A stretch of 12,464 nucleotides of DNA from Sphingobium sp. (GCA_030148625.1 JASBTC010000450.1:1-12464); one strand, 5' to 3'. Shown: positions 1-7,986, counted from the stretch's first letter. The notes: a model not told the origin generated them from the letters alone. Translations and numbers: made by a program.

Positions 1-981
1 ATCATCGCCACCGGCTCCAGCGTCACGCCGCTGCCCGGCGTCGAGATCGACCACAAGGCGATCGTCGATTCGACCAGCGCGCTCGAACTGCCCAAGGTGC
101 CCGGCCATCTGGTCGTGATCGGCGGCGGCGTGATCGGGCTCGAGCTCGGCTCGGTCTGGCGCCGCCTCGGCGCGCAGGTGACCGTGGTCGAATTCCTCGA
201 TCAGATCCTGCCCGGCATGGACGGTGAAGTCCGCAAGGAAGCCGCGCGGATCTTCAAGAAGCAGGGCTTCGAGATCCGCACCGGCACCAAGGTCACCAAG
301 GCCGCGAAGAAGGGCAAGGGCGTCGTCCTGACCGTCGAGCCCGCCGCAGGCGGCGAGGCGCAGACGATCGAGGCCGATACCGTGCTCGTCGCGATCGGCC
401 GCCGCCCCAATACCGACGGGCTTGGCCTCGACAAGGCTGGGCTGTCGGTCAACGGTCGCGGCCAGATCGAGACCGATCATCGTTTCCAGACCGCGGTCCC
501 CGGCATCTGGGCGATCGGCGATGTCGTTCCCGGCCCGATGCTCGCGCATAAGGCCGAGGATGAGGGCATTGCCGTTGCCGAGAATATCGGCGGCCTCACC
601 GGCATCGTGAACCATGATGTGATCCCGAGCGTGGTCTACACCATGCCCGAGATCGCGGGCGTCGGCCTGACCGAGGAAACCGCGCGCGAAAAGGGCGCGG
701 TGAAGGTCGGCAAATTCCCGATGGCGGGCAATAGCCGCGCCAAGACCATCCACGATACCGCGGGCTTCGTGAAAGTGATCGCCGATGCCGAGACCGATCG
801 TGTCCTGGGTGTCTGGATCGTCACTTCGGTTGCCGGCACGATGATCGCTCAGGCGGCGCAGGCGATGGAGTTCGGCGCCACCAGCGAGGACATCGCCTAT
901 ACCTGCCACGCCCATCCGACGCATTCGGAAGCGATCAAGGAAGCGGCGATGGCGGTGCTGGGCAAGCCGATCCACATCTAG
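1..981 (+). CDS. lpdA: Dihydrolipoyl dehydrogenase (E3), 5'-truncated by window edge
   Basis: Flavoprotein E3 subunit of 2-oxoacid dehydrogenase complexes. It reoxidises the dihydrolipoyl group with NAD+ in the cytoplasm. The frame is open from base 1, giving 326 visible residues, whereas the family is about 465, so the N-terminal FAD-binding region with the redox CxxxxC pair lies upstream. Seen, numbered from the first visible codon: the ATGS segment at 3-6, the NAD-binding GGGVIGLELGS at 41-51, the second FAD contact AIGDV at 171-175, and the C-terminal dimerisation domain with HPTHSE. Its H305 and E310 match the catalytic His-Glu pair. A GTG at 97 would give a shorter reading frame but cuts into the NAD domain and is not a start. 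Which complex it serves (pyruvate or 2-oxoglutarate dehydrogenase) cannot be told, because the upstream genes are outside the window. Confidence 0.96.
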   Translation: MIATGSSVTPLPGVEIDHKAIVDSTSALELPKVPGHLVVIGGGVIGLELGSVWRRLGAQVTVVEFLDQILPGMDGEVRKEAARIFKKQGFEIRTGTKVTKAAKKGKGVVLTVEPAAGGEAQTIEADTVLVAIGRRPNTDGLGLDKAGLSVNGRGQIETDHRFQTAVPGIWAIGDVVPGPMLAHKAEDEGIAVAENIGGLTGIVNHDVIPSVVYTMPEIAGVGLTEETAREKGAVKVGKFPMAGNSRAKTIHDTAGFVKVIADAETDRVLGVWIVTSVAGTMIAQAAQAMEFGATSEDIAYTCHAHPTHSEAIKEAAMAVLGKPIHI

Positions 982-1023
982 GCTGGGACGAGCCGAGGAA
1001 CCAAAGCGGGCCGCCAAGCACTG

Positions 1024-1046
1024 ACTCCTGTAGTCGATACGGGAGT
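1024..1046 (+). promoter_or_regulatory. Hairpin covering the ribosome binding site of the lipoprotein gene
   Basis: ACTCCTGTA (1024-1032) pairs with TACGGGAGT (1038-1046) across the 5-nt loop GTCGA. This makes a 9-bp stem with one U-G wobble in RNA. The 3' arm contains GGGAG, the only Shine-Dalgarno sequence for the ATG at 1052. When folded, the site would be hidden. There is no T-run, so it is a poor terminator for lpdA. A role in translational control is inference. Confidence 0.45.
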
Positions 1047-1051
1047 GAAAC

Positions 1052-1693
1052 ATGAACAAGGCCCTGCTTCTCGCCCTGCCCGGTCTGGTCGCGACAATCG
1101 GCGCGTGCGGACCCAAGCAGGTCGCGCTTTCAGCCGATCCGGTCGAACGCGCCGCAACGTGCGGCGTCGTCGCCGCGGCGCATGCGCGCGACAAAGGTAC
1201 GGATTTCAAAGGGCCGCTTAGCGTCGAGGCCAAGGGCGAGACGCTGCGCTACGCGCTGCTGACCGGCGCGCAGCAGGAGAGCTTTTCGACCGAGCAGGCG
1301 GGCGCGGTGGTCAAGCGTATGCCCGAGATCGCCGACACGGTGATCGACGGCAAATGGAAGAAACTGGTCGAGCCGTGCGCGCAGGCTTATCCCGTCGCCG
1401 CGACCGTGAAGCCCGAATTGCCGAAGGATCCGCTGGTCGCCGGCCTCGGTTGCGACATGCTGCGCCAGTTCGTCGGCCGCGCGCTGGCGAGCGACGGCCG
1501 CTATGAGGAGACGCTGACTCAATATAGCGCGCTCGAACGCAAGCTCGATGGCAAGCTGGCGCCGCTGATGGCGCGGCAGGGTATCGACAATGGCGCCGAA
1601 GGGGCCGAGCAGAAGCGCAAGGCGATGAGCACCGTCGCCAAACTCGGCAATCCCACGGCGGTGATGGATGCCTGCGTACAGCGCTATATTTGA
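1052..1693 (+). CDS. Putative lipoprotein with two four-cysteine-type half repeats, function unknown
   Basis: A 213-residue protein that I do not recognise. It begins with a short basic N-terminus, a hydrophobic stretch (4-16) and a lipobox-like IGAC ending at C19, so it is probably a lipidated envelope protein. The mature part has four more cysteines, C37, C109, C134 and C208. The two halves share spacing and end motifs. DP-x6-C occurs at 29-37 and 126-134, and C-x-Q-x-Y at 109-113 and 208-212. The cysteines in each half are 72 and 74 residues apart. This suggests an ancient internal duplication with one disulfide per half in the periplasm. The ATG at 1052 follows GGGAGTG with normal spacing. 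It lies 70 bp after lpdA on the same strand, and functional linkage to lpdA is not implied. Lipidation is less certain than export because isoleucine and glycine precede the AC. Confidence 0.8.
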   Translation: MNKALLLALPGLVATIGACGPKQVALSADPVERAATCGVVAAAHARDKGTDFKGPLSVEAKGETLRYALLTGAQQESFSTEQAGAVVKRMPEIADTVIDGKWKKLVEPCAQAYPVAATVKPELPKDPLVAGLGCDMLRQFVGRALASDGRYEETLTQYSALERKLDGKLAPLMARQGIDNGAEGAEQKRKAMSTVAKLGNPTAVMDACVQRYI

Positions 1694-1718
1694 AAATCCG
1701 CGATAGGATTCCCTGCGT

Positions 1719-1806
1719 TGTCATTCCCGCGAACGCGGGAATCCAGCTTCTTCTTCTCTCTGATGCTTCACGGAAAAGCTGGATTCCCGCTTTCGCGGGA
1801 ATGACA
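1719..1806. repeat. 88-bp palindromic intergenic repeat with 31-bp inverted arms
   Basis: The arms at 1719-1749 and 1776-1806 are reverse complements at 30 of 31 positions, with a 26-nt centre. Each arm is itself a palindrome with outer bases ATTCCCGC and GCGGGAAT, so the transcript could form one long hairpin or two small ones. It starts 25 bp after the lipoprotein stop and ends about 20 bp before the next gene's ribosome binding site. It resembles the GTCATTCCCGC-type REP/MITE-like repeats scattered in many proteobacterial genomes, but copy number cannot be seen here. There is no T-run typical of a terminator. Confidence 0.9.
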
Positions 1807-1839
1807 GTTAAGGGATAAGGGCGCCGAGGGGAGGGACCA

Positions 1840-2460
1840 ATCATCGACAAGCTTCCGATCGCGCTGTGGTTCGCGACGCTCGATCTCGTCGGGATCGCGG
1901 TCTTCTCCGCGTCGGGTGCGCTTGCCGCGGCGCAGAAGCGCCAGACGCTCGTCACCTTCACTTTCTTTGCGGTCGTTACCGGCGTCGGCGGCGGCACGGT
2001 GCGCGATCTGCTGATCGGCGCGCCGGTCTTCTGGGTCCAGGATCAGCGCGTGCCCTTTGTCTGCCTGGCGACCGCGCTGATCGTCTGGTTCACGCCCCGG
2101 CGGATCTGGCGGGAAAAGGCGCTCGACTGGTTCGACGCGATCGGGCTGGCCGCCTATGCGGTGTTCGGCGCGGCGAAGTCGCTCGCCTTTGGAGTCCAGC
2201 CATTGCCCGCAGTGATGATGGGCATGATCACCGCATGCGTCGGCGGCATCATCCGCGACGTGCTGGCGGGTGAGCCGTCGATCCTGCTTCGGCCGGAAAT
2301 CTACGTGACTGCGGCGGCGCTCGCCTCGGCATCGTTCGTGATCCTGACCGTGCTCGGCGTGCCATCGCTCGCCGCCGCGGCTGTCGCGGCGTTCGCGGGA
2401 TTTGCGCTGAGGGGCTGGGCGATCTGGCGGGGCGTGGGATTGCCCGGATATCAGCGCTGA
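1840..2460 (+). CDS. TRIC/UPF0126 (YicG-like) membrane channel protein, probable ATC start
   Basis: Inner-membrane protein of the UPF0126 family, related to trimeric intracellular cation channels. Two homologous halves are visible: LDLVGIAVFSASGAL (14-28) followed by GVGGGTVRD (48-56), then FDAIGLAAYAVFGAAKSL followed by VGGIIRD (134-140). The glycine-rich motifs are the family's kinked pore helices. The first half has no ATG, GTG or TTG. The first standard in-frame start is a GTG at 1999, inside the first glycine motif, which would delete the first helices. A strong Shine-Dalgarno sequence, GAGGGGAGGGA (1826-1836), sits 5 or 8 nt before two ATC codons at 1840 and 1843. Starting there gives 206 residues, near the usual family length. 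In-frame TAA at 1816 limits any longer start. An indel in the assembly or a natural 5' lesion are alternatives. Family call is firm; the start is inference. Confidence 0.85.
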   Translation: MIDKLPIALWFATLDLVGIAVFSASGALAAAQKRQTLVTFTFFAVVTGVGGGTVRDLLIGAPVFWVQDQRVPFVCLATALIVWFTPRRIWREKALDWFDAIGLAAYAVFGAAKSLAFGVQPLPAVMMGMITACVGGIIRDVLAGEPSILLRPEIYVTAAALASASFVILTVLGVPSLAAAAVAAFAGFALRGWAIWRGVGLPGYQR

Positions 2461-2503
2461 AGGCCCCTCGCTCCGTTGGCTCCGAGCCCATCGAGGCGCG
2501 CCC

Positions 2504-2533
2504 GTCGAGAAGCGTGATACCCGGCTTCTCGAC
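2504..2533. terminator. Inverted repeat between convergent genes, possible bidirectional terminator
   Basis: GTCGAGAAGC (2504-2513) and GCTTCTCGAC (2524-2533) are perfect 10-bp complements with a 10-nt loop. They lie in the 97-bp gap between the stops of the TRIC-like gene and the minus-strand acetyltransferase. Being symmetric, the hairpin could serve both strands, though neither side has a good T-run. The flank to 2551 (GACAAGCTCGAAGCAAGCGG) resembles a short repeat common near gene ends in sphingomonads, so it may be a repeat relic instead. Confidence 0.5.
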
Positions 2534-2557
2534 AAGCTCGAAGCAAGCGGGATAGGG

Positions 2558-3121
2558 TTATTTCGGCCCGACCGCGCCGATCTCCGCAAAGGATTTGGGA
2601 TCGCGCGGCGGTTCGGTGGGGTCGGACAGTTCGCGCTGCCACATGCCGATATCGTGCCACTGGCCGCTTTTATAGCCGATCTCGCGAACGATGCCGGCGC
2701 GACGGAAACCCGTCGCTTCGTGCAGCGCGATGCTGTGTTCGTTGGGCAATGAGATCACCGCGACCGCCTGGGTGAAATCCTGCGCGATCAGCGTCTCGAT
2801 CAGCGCGGAATAGAGCAGGCGTCCGACGCCCTGGCCGGCAACGCCACCACCCAGATAGATCGAGGTCTCGACGGTGTAGCGATAAGCGGGGCGGTCGCGG
2901 AACAGCGTGGCATAGGCATAGCCGAGCACGGCGTCGTCATCCTCGGTGGTGGCGACCAGCCAGGGATAGAGTCCGCCGGATGCGCGCATGCGCGACAGGA
3001 TTTCGGCCGAGTTGGGCGCCTTGGTCTCGAACGAGATCGCGCTGCCCGTCACATAGGGCATGTAGATGGCGGAAATCTGGTCCGCGTCGCTGTCACGTGC
3101 GGCGCGTATCTTGATCGTCAT
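2558..3121 (-). CDS. GNAT N-acetyltransferase, phosphinothricin/methionine sulfoximine type
   Basis: A 187-residue GNAT enzyme of the PAT/Bar group, which transfers acetyl from acetyl-CoA to the amino group of small substrates such as phosphinothricin, methionine sulfoximine or related amino acids. Visible features are the N-terminal IRAARDSDADQISAIY (5-20), the FETKAP segment (31-36) common in PAT-like proteins, the beta-4 ETSIYL (85-90), the acetyl-CoA pyrophosphate loop GVAGQGVGRLL (93-103) and NEHSIALHEATGF (127-139) in the last conserved motif. The tail after about residue 167 is proline- and charge-rich and probably disordered. The ATG (3121-3119) overlaps the sppA stop in an ATGA, indicating translational coupling. 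The natural substrate cannot be read from sequence, and resistance to phosphinothricin is not shown. Confidence 0.88.
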   Translation of the reverse strand: MTIKIRAARDSDADQISAIYMPYVTGSAISFETKAPNSAEILSRMRASGGLYPWLVATTEDDDAVLGYAYATLFRDRPAYRYTVETSIYLGGGVAGQGVGRLLYSALIETLIAQDFTQAVAVISLPNEHSIALHEATGFRRAGIVREIGYKSGQWHDIGMWQRELSDPTEPPRDPKSFAEIGAVGPK

Positions 3122-4986
3122 TTAAGCCACTCCAGAATTCGCGCGACGATCGAGCCGCGCAGTGGCGCGATGCGCGCCGGTTCGATGGGACATTCGAGGC
3201 ACTGGACCCGCATTGTCGGCCCGTTCGCCAGCGCTTCCGCGTCCTTCACGGCGCCGAACAGCGCGGCGACGCGCTGACGCGAGAGCCGGGTCAGGAGGTC
3301 GGCGTTGCGGCTATCCTCCGGATCGCTCTCCGCCCAGCCCTGGAACAGCGTCTCGAAGAAACCCGGCTGCTTCTCCAGATAGATGGGCACGGCCTTGGCG
3401 GGATCGAGCTTGGCGCGCCTGGCGGCGTCTGCGATCGCGTCTTCGAGCGACCCGAACTGATCGACCAGCCCGATCTGGCGCGCGGTGCCGCCGTCCCAGA
3501 CGCGGCCCTGTGCGATCTGATCGACGCGCGCGAGGGGCAGGCGGCGAGACTGGCTGACCAGTCCGATGAAGCGGCCATAGACATTCTCGATGCTCGCCTG
3601 GATCACCGCGTCGAATGTCGGGTTGGTGCCGCCAAAGACGTCGGGCTGGCCCGACAGCGGCGTCGTCGCGATGCCATCGGTGGTCACGCCGATCTTGGCG
3701 AGCGCATTCTCGAAGGTCGGGATGATGCCGAACACGCCGATCGATCCGGTGACGGTCGAGGGTTCGGCGAAGATGCGGTCACCCGGCGTCGCGACCCAAT
3801 AGCCGCCCGACGCCGCGACCGATCCCATCGAGACCGTCACCGGCAATCCCTTGGCCTTGGCCTGGAGGATCGCCTGGCGGATCTTCTCCGAGGCCAGCAC
3901 CGAACCGCCCGGCGAATCGACACGCACGACCAGCGCCTTCAGATTCTTTTCCGCCAGGCCGTCGAGGATCAGCTTCGAGATGGTGTCGCCGCCCGCCGTG
4001 CCCGGCAGCGCATTGCCGTCGACAATGTCGCCGGCGACGGTGATCACGCCGATCTGTCCGCCGGTTGGCGCCGGATTGGCAGCGATCCAGTTGGCGAGCC
4101 GGGTGTGGCGGAACGATCCCGGCTGCTTGTCGTCGCCTTCGCCCGCAATTTCCGCGACGCGCTTGCCGAAGGCGATCCGGTCGCCGAGCTTGTCGACCAG
4201 CCCGGCTTGCAACGCCGCCTTGCCCAGATCGCCGCCGGCGGCACGGATCTGCGCATCAGGGCTGGCGATGAAGCTGGCGAGTTGCGCCTTGGGACGTGCC
4301 TTGGCGACTGCGTCCTGCCAATTCTGCCACAGCGCGCCGGCCAGCGCCTGATCGGCCTGCTTCGCCTTCGGCGACTGGTCGGCGCGGGTATAGGGTTCGA
4401 CGAAGCTCTTATAGGTGCCGACGCGATAGACATGGGTGGTCACGCCCAGCCGGTCGATCAGGCCCTTATAATAGAGCCGCGAGCCGCCCGGGCCGGTGAA
4501 CAGCGTCAGTCCGAAGGGATCGAGCCAGACCTCCGATGCATGCGCTGCCAGCGCATAGCTGTCGTCGGTATAGCCGGTCGCAAAGGCGAGCACGGGCTTC
4601 TTGGCGGCGCGGATCGTGTCGACCGCCGCCGCGGCGCGCTGGATCGTCGTCTGGCCGCCACCGATAAAGGTATCGAGATCGAGCACGACCACCTTGATCC
4701 GATCGTCCTTCGCCGCGGTTTCGAGCGCGCGGACGACGTCGCGCAGACGATGCTGCCGCGAGATCGATGCGCCGCCGCTCAGCACGGTGAAGGGATCGCT
4801 CTCTTCGGGCTGCTCGACCAGGCTGCCGCCCAGATCGACGAGCAGCGCGCCCGTCGTGACCGTGGCCGGATTGGGCGTGGCCGAAAGCACGGCCCAGAGC
4901 AGGCCGAAGAAGAGCAGCAGCAGGAAGAGGACGAGCGCGTCCTTCACCCCGACAAGGATTTTCCACGCACCCCGAACGAACGCCAA
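3118..4986 (-). CDS. sppA: Signal peptide peptidase SppA, long (67K) form
   Basis: Inner-membrane serine protease that degrades cleaved signal peptides on the periplasmic side. The protein has 622 residues, typical of the double-domain type. An N-terminal membrane anchor covers about 16-35 (DALVLFLLLLFFGLLWAVL). The N-terminal domain supplies the general base lysine in GTYKSFVEPYTR (K193). The C-terminal domain supplies the nucleophile in MGSVAASGGYWVA (S393). DSPGGSV (357-363) and EPSTVTGSIGVFG (408-420) match conserved active-site surroundings. The start is TTG (4986-4984), seven to eight bases after GGGAG on the minus strand; a nearby ATG five codons upstream is out of frame. It is the first gene of a two-gene unit with the acetyltransferase and is transcribed divergently from groES. 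No convincing promoter was found for it. Confidence 0.95.
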   Translation of the reverse strand: MAFVRGAWKILVGVKDALVLFLLLLFFGLLWAVLSATPNPATVTTGALLVDLGGSLVEQPEESDPFTVLSGGASISRQHRLRDVVRALETAAKDDRIKVVVLDLDTFIGGGQTTIQRAAAAVDTIRAAKKPVLAFATGYTDDSYALAAHASEVWLDPFGLTLFTGPGGSRLYYKGLIDRLGVTTHVYRVGTYKSFVEPYTRADQSPKAKQADQALAGALWQNWQDAVAKARPKAQLASFIASPDAQIRAAGGDLGKAALQAGLVDKLGDRIAFGKRVAEIAGEGDDKQPGSFRHTRLANWIAANPAPTGGQIGVITVAGDIVDGNALPGTAGGDTISKLILDGLAEKNLKALVVRVDSPGGSVLASEKIRQAILQAKAKGLPVTVSMGSVAASGGYWVATPGDRIFAEPSTVTGSIGVFGIIPTFENALAKIGVTTDGIATTPLSGQPDVFGGTNPTFDAVIQASIENVYGRFIGLVSQSRRLPLARVDQIAQGRVWDGGTARQIGLVDQFGSLEDAIADAARRAKLDPAKAVPIYLEKQPGFFETLFQGWAESDPEDSRNADLLTRLSRQRVAALFGAVKDAEALANGPTMRVQCLECPIEPARIAPLRGSIVARILEWLK

Positions 4987-5080
4987 GGTCAGACTCCCGC
5001 ATGAGCGTTTCGCCCGGGGCTATAGGAGCTTGATCGCCCTGTCCATGGCTGGAAAGGCGGAGAGCGACCGCGGTTTCGCC

Positions 5081-5094
5081 CCGACTCGAGTCGG
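5081..5094. promoter_or_regulatory. Perfect 14-bp palindrome in the sppA-groES intergenic region
   Basis: CCGACTCGAGTCGG is identical on both strands. It lies 95 bp upstream of the sppA TTG and 66 bp before the groES -35 box, so it could be a binding site for a dimeric regulator of either gene. A second small dyad follows at once: CCGCCC (5096-5101) and GGGCGG (5110-5115). I know no regulator for this sequence, and chance is possible in GC-rich DNA. Confidence 0.35.
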
Positions 5095-5159
5095 TCCGCC
5101 CGATCGGTGGGGCGGTGTATCGCAGCCATGTTCGGTTCGGACAAAATTTGCGGCAGGCG

Positions 5160-5190
5160 CTTGACCTCCTCTGGGCTGACCCACATATGC
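5160..5190 (+). promoter_or_regulatory. groESL promoter, sigma-70 with RpoH-like features
   Basis: TTGACC (5161-5166) and CATATG (5184-5189), separated by 17 bp, fit a sigma-70-type promoter with a good -35 and a moderate -10. The same stretch reads CTTGAC (5160-5165), then after 14 bp CCCACAT (5180-5186), which resembles the CTTGAA and CCCCAT elements of heat-shock (RpoH) promoters. Either would start transcription within or next to the CIRCE operator. Dual sigma-factor use is inference. Confidence 0.6.
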
Positions 5191-5196
5191 GCGCTG

Positions 5197-5223
5197 CTGG
5201 CACTCGTCCGGCATGAGTGCTAA
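5197..5223 (+). promoter_or_regulatory. CIRCE operator (HrcA binding site) upstream of groES
   Basis: The arms CTGGCACTC (5197-5205) and GAGTGCTAA (5215-5223) are separated by exactly 9 nt. The CIRCE consensus is TTAGCACTC-N9-GAGTGCTAA; the right arm is perfect and the left arm differs at its first and third bases. It sits just downstream of the predicted -10 and 52 bp before the groES ATG, the usual position for HrcA repression that is relieved by heat or misfolded protein. hrcA itself is not in the window. Confidence 0.93.
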
Positions 5224-5275
5224 TAGGTTCGCAATCGCGGGGGCAGACCCCGCACAACTAAGGAAAGGGTGACGC

Positions 5276-5563
5276 ATGAAGTTTCGTCCGTTGCACGACC
5301 GCGTTCTCGTCCGCCGCGTCGAGGCCGAGGAGAAGACCGCGGGTGGGATCATCATCCCCGATACCGCCAAGGAAAAGCCGCAAGAAGGCGAAGTCGTCGC
5401 CGCCGGTTCGGGCGCGAAGGCCGAAGACGGCACGGTGACCCCGCTCGACGTCAAGGCGGGCGACAAGATCCTGTTCGGCAAATGGTCCGGCACCGAAGTC
5501 AAGATCGACGGTGAAGACCTGCTGATCATGAAGGAAAGCGACATCCTCGGGATCGTCGGCTGA
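5276..5563 (+). CDS. groES: Co-chaperonin GroES (Hsp10)
   Basis: A 95-residue lid subunit that forms a heptameric ring capping GroEL during ATP-driven protein folding in the cytoplasm. Seen: the N-terminal [15 protein letters not shown] (2-16), the mobile loop [19 protein letters not shown] (18-36) that contacts GroEL, the segment GEVVAAGSG and the C-terminal [14 protein letters not shown]. Full family length with no gaps. The ATG is preceded by AGGAAAGGG (5261-5269), a strong ribosome binding site. It is the first gene of the groESL operon, controlled by the promoter and CIRCE element just upstream. Confidence 0.98.
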   Translation: MKFRPLHDRVLVRRVEAEEKTAGGIIIPDTAKEKPQEGEVVAAGSGAKAEDGTVTPLDVKAGDKILFGKWSGTEVKIDGEDLLIMKESDILGIVG

Positions 5564-5580
5564 CCTGACCATTTGTTTCA

Positions 5581-7319
<1,739 letters not shown>

Positions 7320-7365
7320 TCGACTGATCGGAAGATTCGACGCTCGCCGTTCAGGCGAAAAAGAG

Positions 7366-7395
7366 AAGGGCCGGGGAGCGATCCCCGGCCCTTTT
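7366..7395. terminator. Strong bidirectional rho-independent terminator after groEL
   Basis: AAGGGCCGGGGA (7366-7377) and TCCCCGGCCCTT (7382-7393) form a perfect 12-bp stem with the GNRA-type loop GCGA. It is followed by TTTTCATTT on the plus strand. On the minus strand the stem is followed by CTCTTTTTCGCC. It lies 46 bp after the groEL stop and could also end the convergent lipoprotein transcript from the right. Confidence 0.92.
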
Positions 7396-7427
7396 CATTT
7401 GATGTTGCCCTGGCTTGTTGTGTTGCC

Positions 7428-7471
7428 GCAATTTCCGAGCCGGCAGGTGATTCCACCTGCCTCGAAATTGC
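7428..7471. terminator. Long imperfect hairpin just after the minus-strand lipoprotein stop
   Basis: The core is perfect: GGCAGGTG (7442-7449), loop ATTC, CACCTGCC (7454-7461). The outer arms GCAATTTC (7428-7435) and GAAATTGC (7464-7471) also pair, with a short bulged GAG/CTC block between. The structure directly abuts the TGA at 7474-7472. It has no T-run, so it may protect mRNA 3' ends or work with Rho rather than terminate alone. Confidence 0.6.
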
Positions 7472-7669
7472 TCAGGACGTCGGCGCCGGCGCTTCGTCAG
7501 GCGAGAAGGCCACCGCGCTGTTGGCGGCGCGCTCGTCGAGCATCTCCGCCGCGTCGTTGAGCGCTTTCGCCTCGCTCGGCGAGACGCCGCCCACCGTCGC
7601 ATTGTCGTCGGTGCCGCCGCACGCGGCGAGCGCCGCGCACGCCGGCACCAGGAGCCATCTGGCGATCAC
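7472..7669 (-). CDS. Small putative lipoprotein, function unknown
   Basis: A 65-residue protein with a clear lipoprotein signal. The hydrophobic segment (4-16) ends in the lipobox LAAC with C17, and the following GTDDN favours export past the inner membrane. The mature part of about 48 residues is acidic, with VSPSEAKALNDAAEMLDERA forming a likely helix. The start is GTG (7669-7667), preceded by GGAG on the minus strand, and it overlaps the stop of the upstream gene as GTGA. The overlap implies joint translation with the alanine-rich lipoprotein. I do not recognise a family beyond conserved small sphingomonad lipoproteins, and that is from memory. Confidence 0.75.
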   Translation of the reverse strand: MIARWLLVPACAALAACGGTDDNATVGGVSPSEAKALNDAAEMLDERAANSAVAFSPDEAPAPTS

Positions 7670-7986
7670 GAACTCCGGTGGCGCGCGTCCGCCGCGCTTT
7701 CCTTGAGCTTGTCGCCCGCGGCATCGAGCGTGTTGGCGGTGCCCGCCTTGACCGCCTTGGCGCCATTCTCAAGCGCATCGCCGGTCTTGTCGGCGGCATT
7801 CTCGGCGGCACCCACCGCATCGGCGCTGACATTGGCGATGTCGGCGGCGGCATTGTCGATCGTCGCGGTCGCGTCGCTGGCGATCGCGTTCGCCGCTTCG
7901 CTCGCTTCGTTCTGCGCCTTGTCGCTGCAGGCCGAAAGGCCCAACGCGGCGGCAAGCATCATCGATGCGGTGACGGATTTCCTCAT
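7666..7986 (-). CDS. Alanine-rich helical putative lipoprotein, function unknown
   Basis: A 106-residue protein with a type II signal: basic MRK, a hydrophobic stretch, then the lipobox LSAC with C20 followed by SDK. The mature part is extremely rich in Ala, Asp, Asn and Lys (for example NAAADIANVSADAVGAAENA at 44-63), which predicts one long amphipathic helix. The composition recalls entericidin-like or LEA-like stress proteins, but I see no defining motif and do not assign a function. The ATG (7986-7984) follows AGGAG on the minus strand with good spacing. Its TGA overlaps the GTG of the next lipoprotein gene. It is divergent from the methionine operon, with 156 bp between start codons. Confidence 0.8.
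   Translation of the reverse strand: MRKSVTASMMLAAALGLSACSDKAQNEASEAANAIASDATATIDNAAADIANVSADAVGAAENAADKTGDALENGAKAVKAGTANTLDAAGDKLKESAADARHRSS

Noticed and set aside
1999..2460. GTG at 1999 as the true start of the TRIC-like protein
   Set aside because: It would remove the first helix and split the conserved GVGGGTVRD motif, and it has no ribosome binding site; family sequence continues upstream to 1840.
1311..2589. Minus-strand frames running across the lipoprotein, repeat and TRIC-like gene
   Set aside because: Low-complexity Arg-rich translations covering a palindromic repeat, with no initiation signal and no match to a known family.
4105..5004. 299-residue open frame antisense to sppA
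   Set aside because: Arg/Gly/Ala-rich composition typical of shadow translation, no start signal, and complete overlap with a well-supported sppA.
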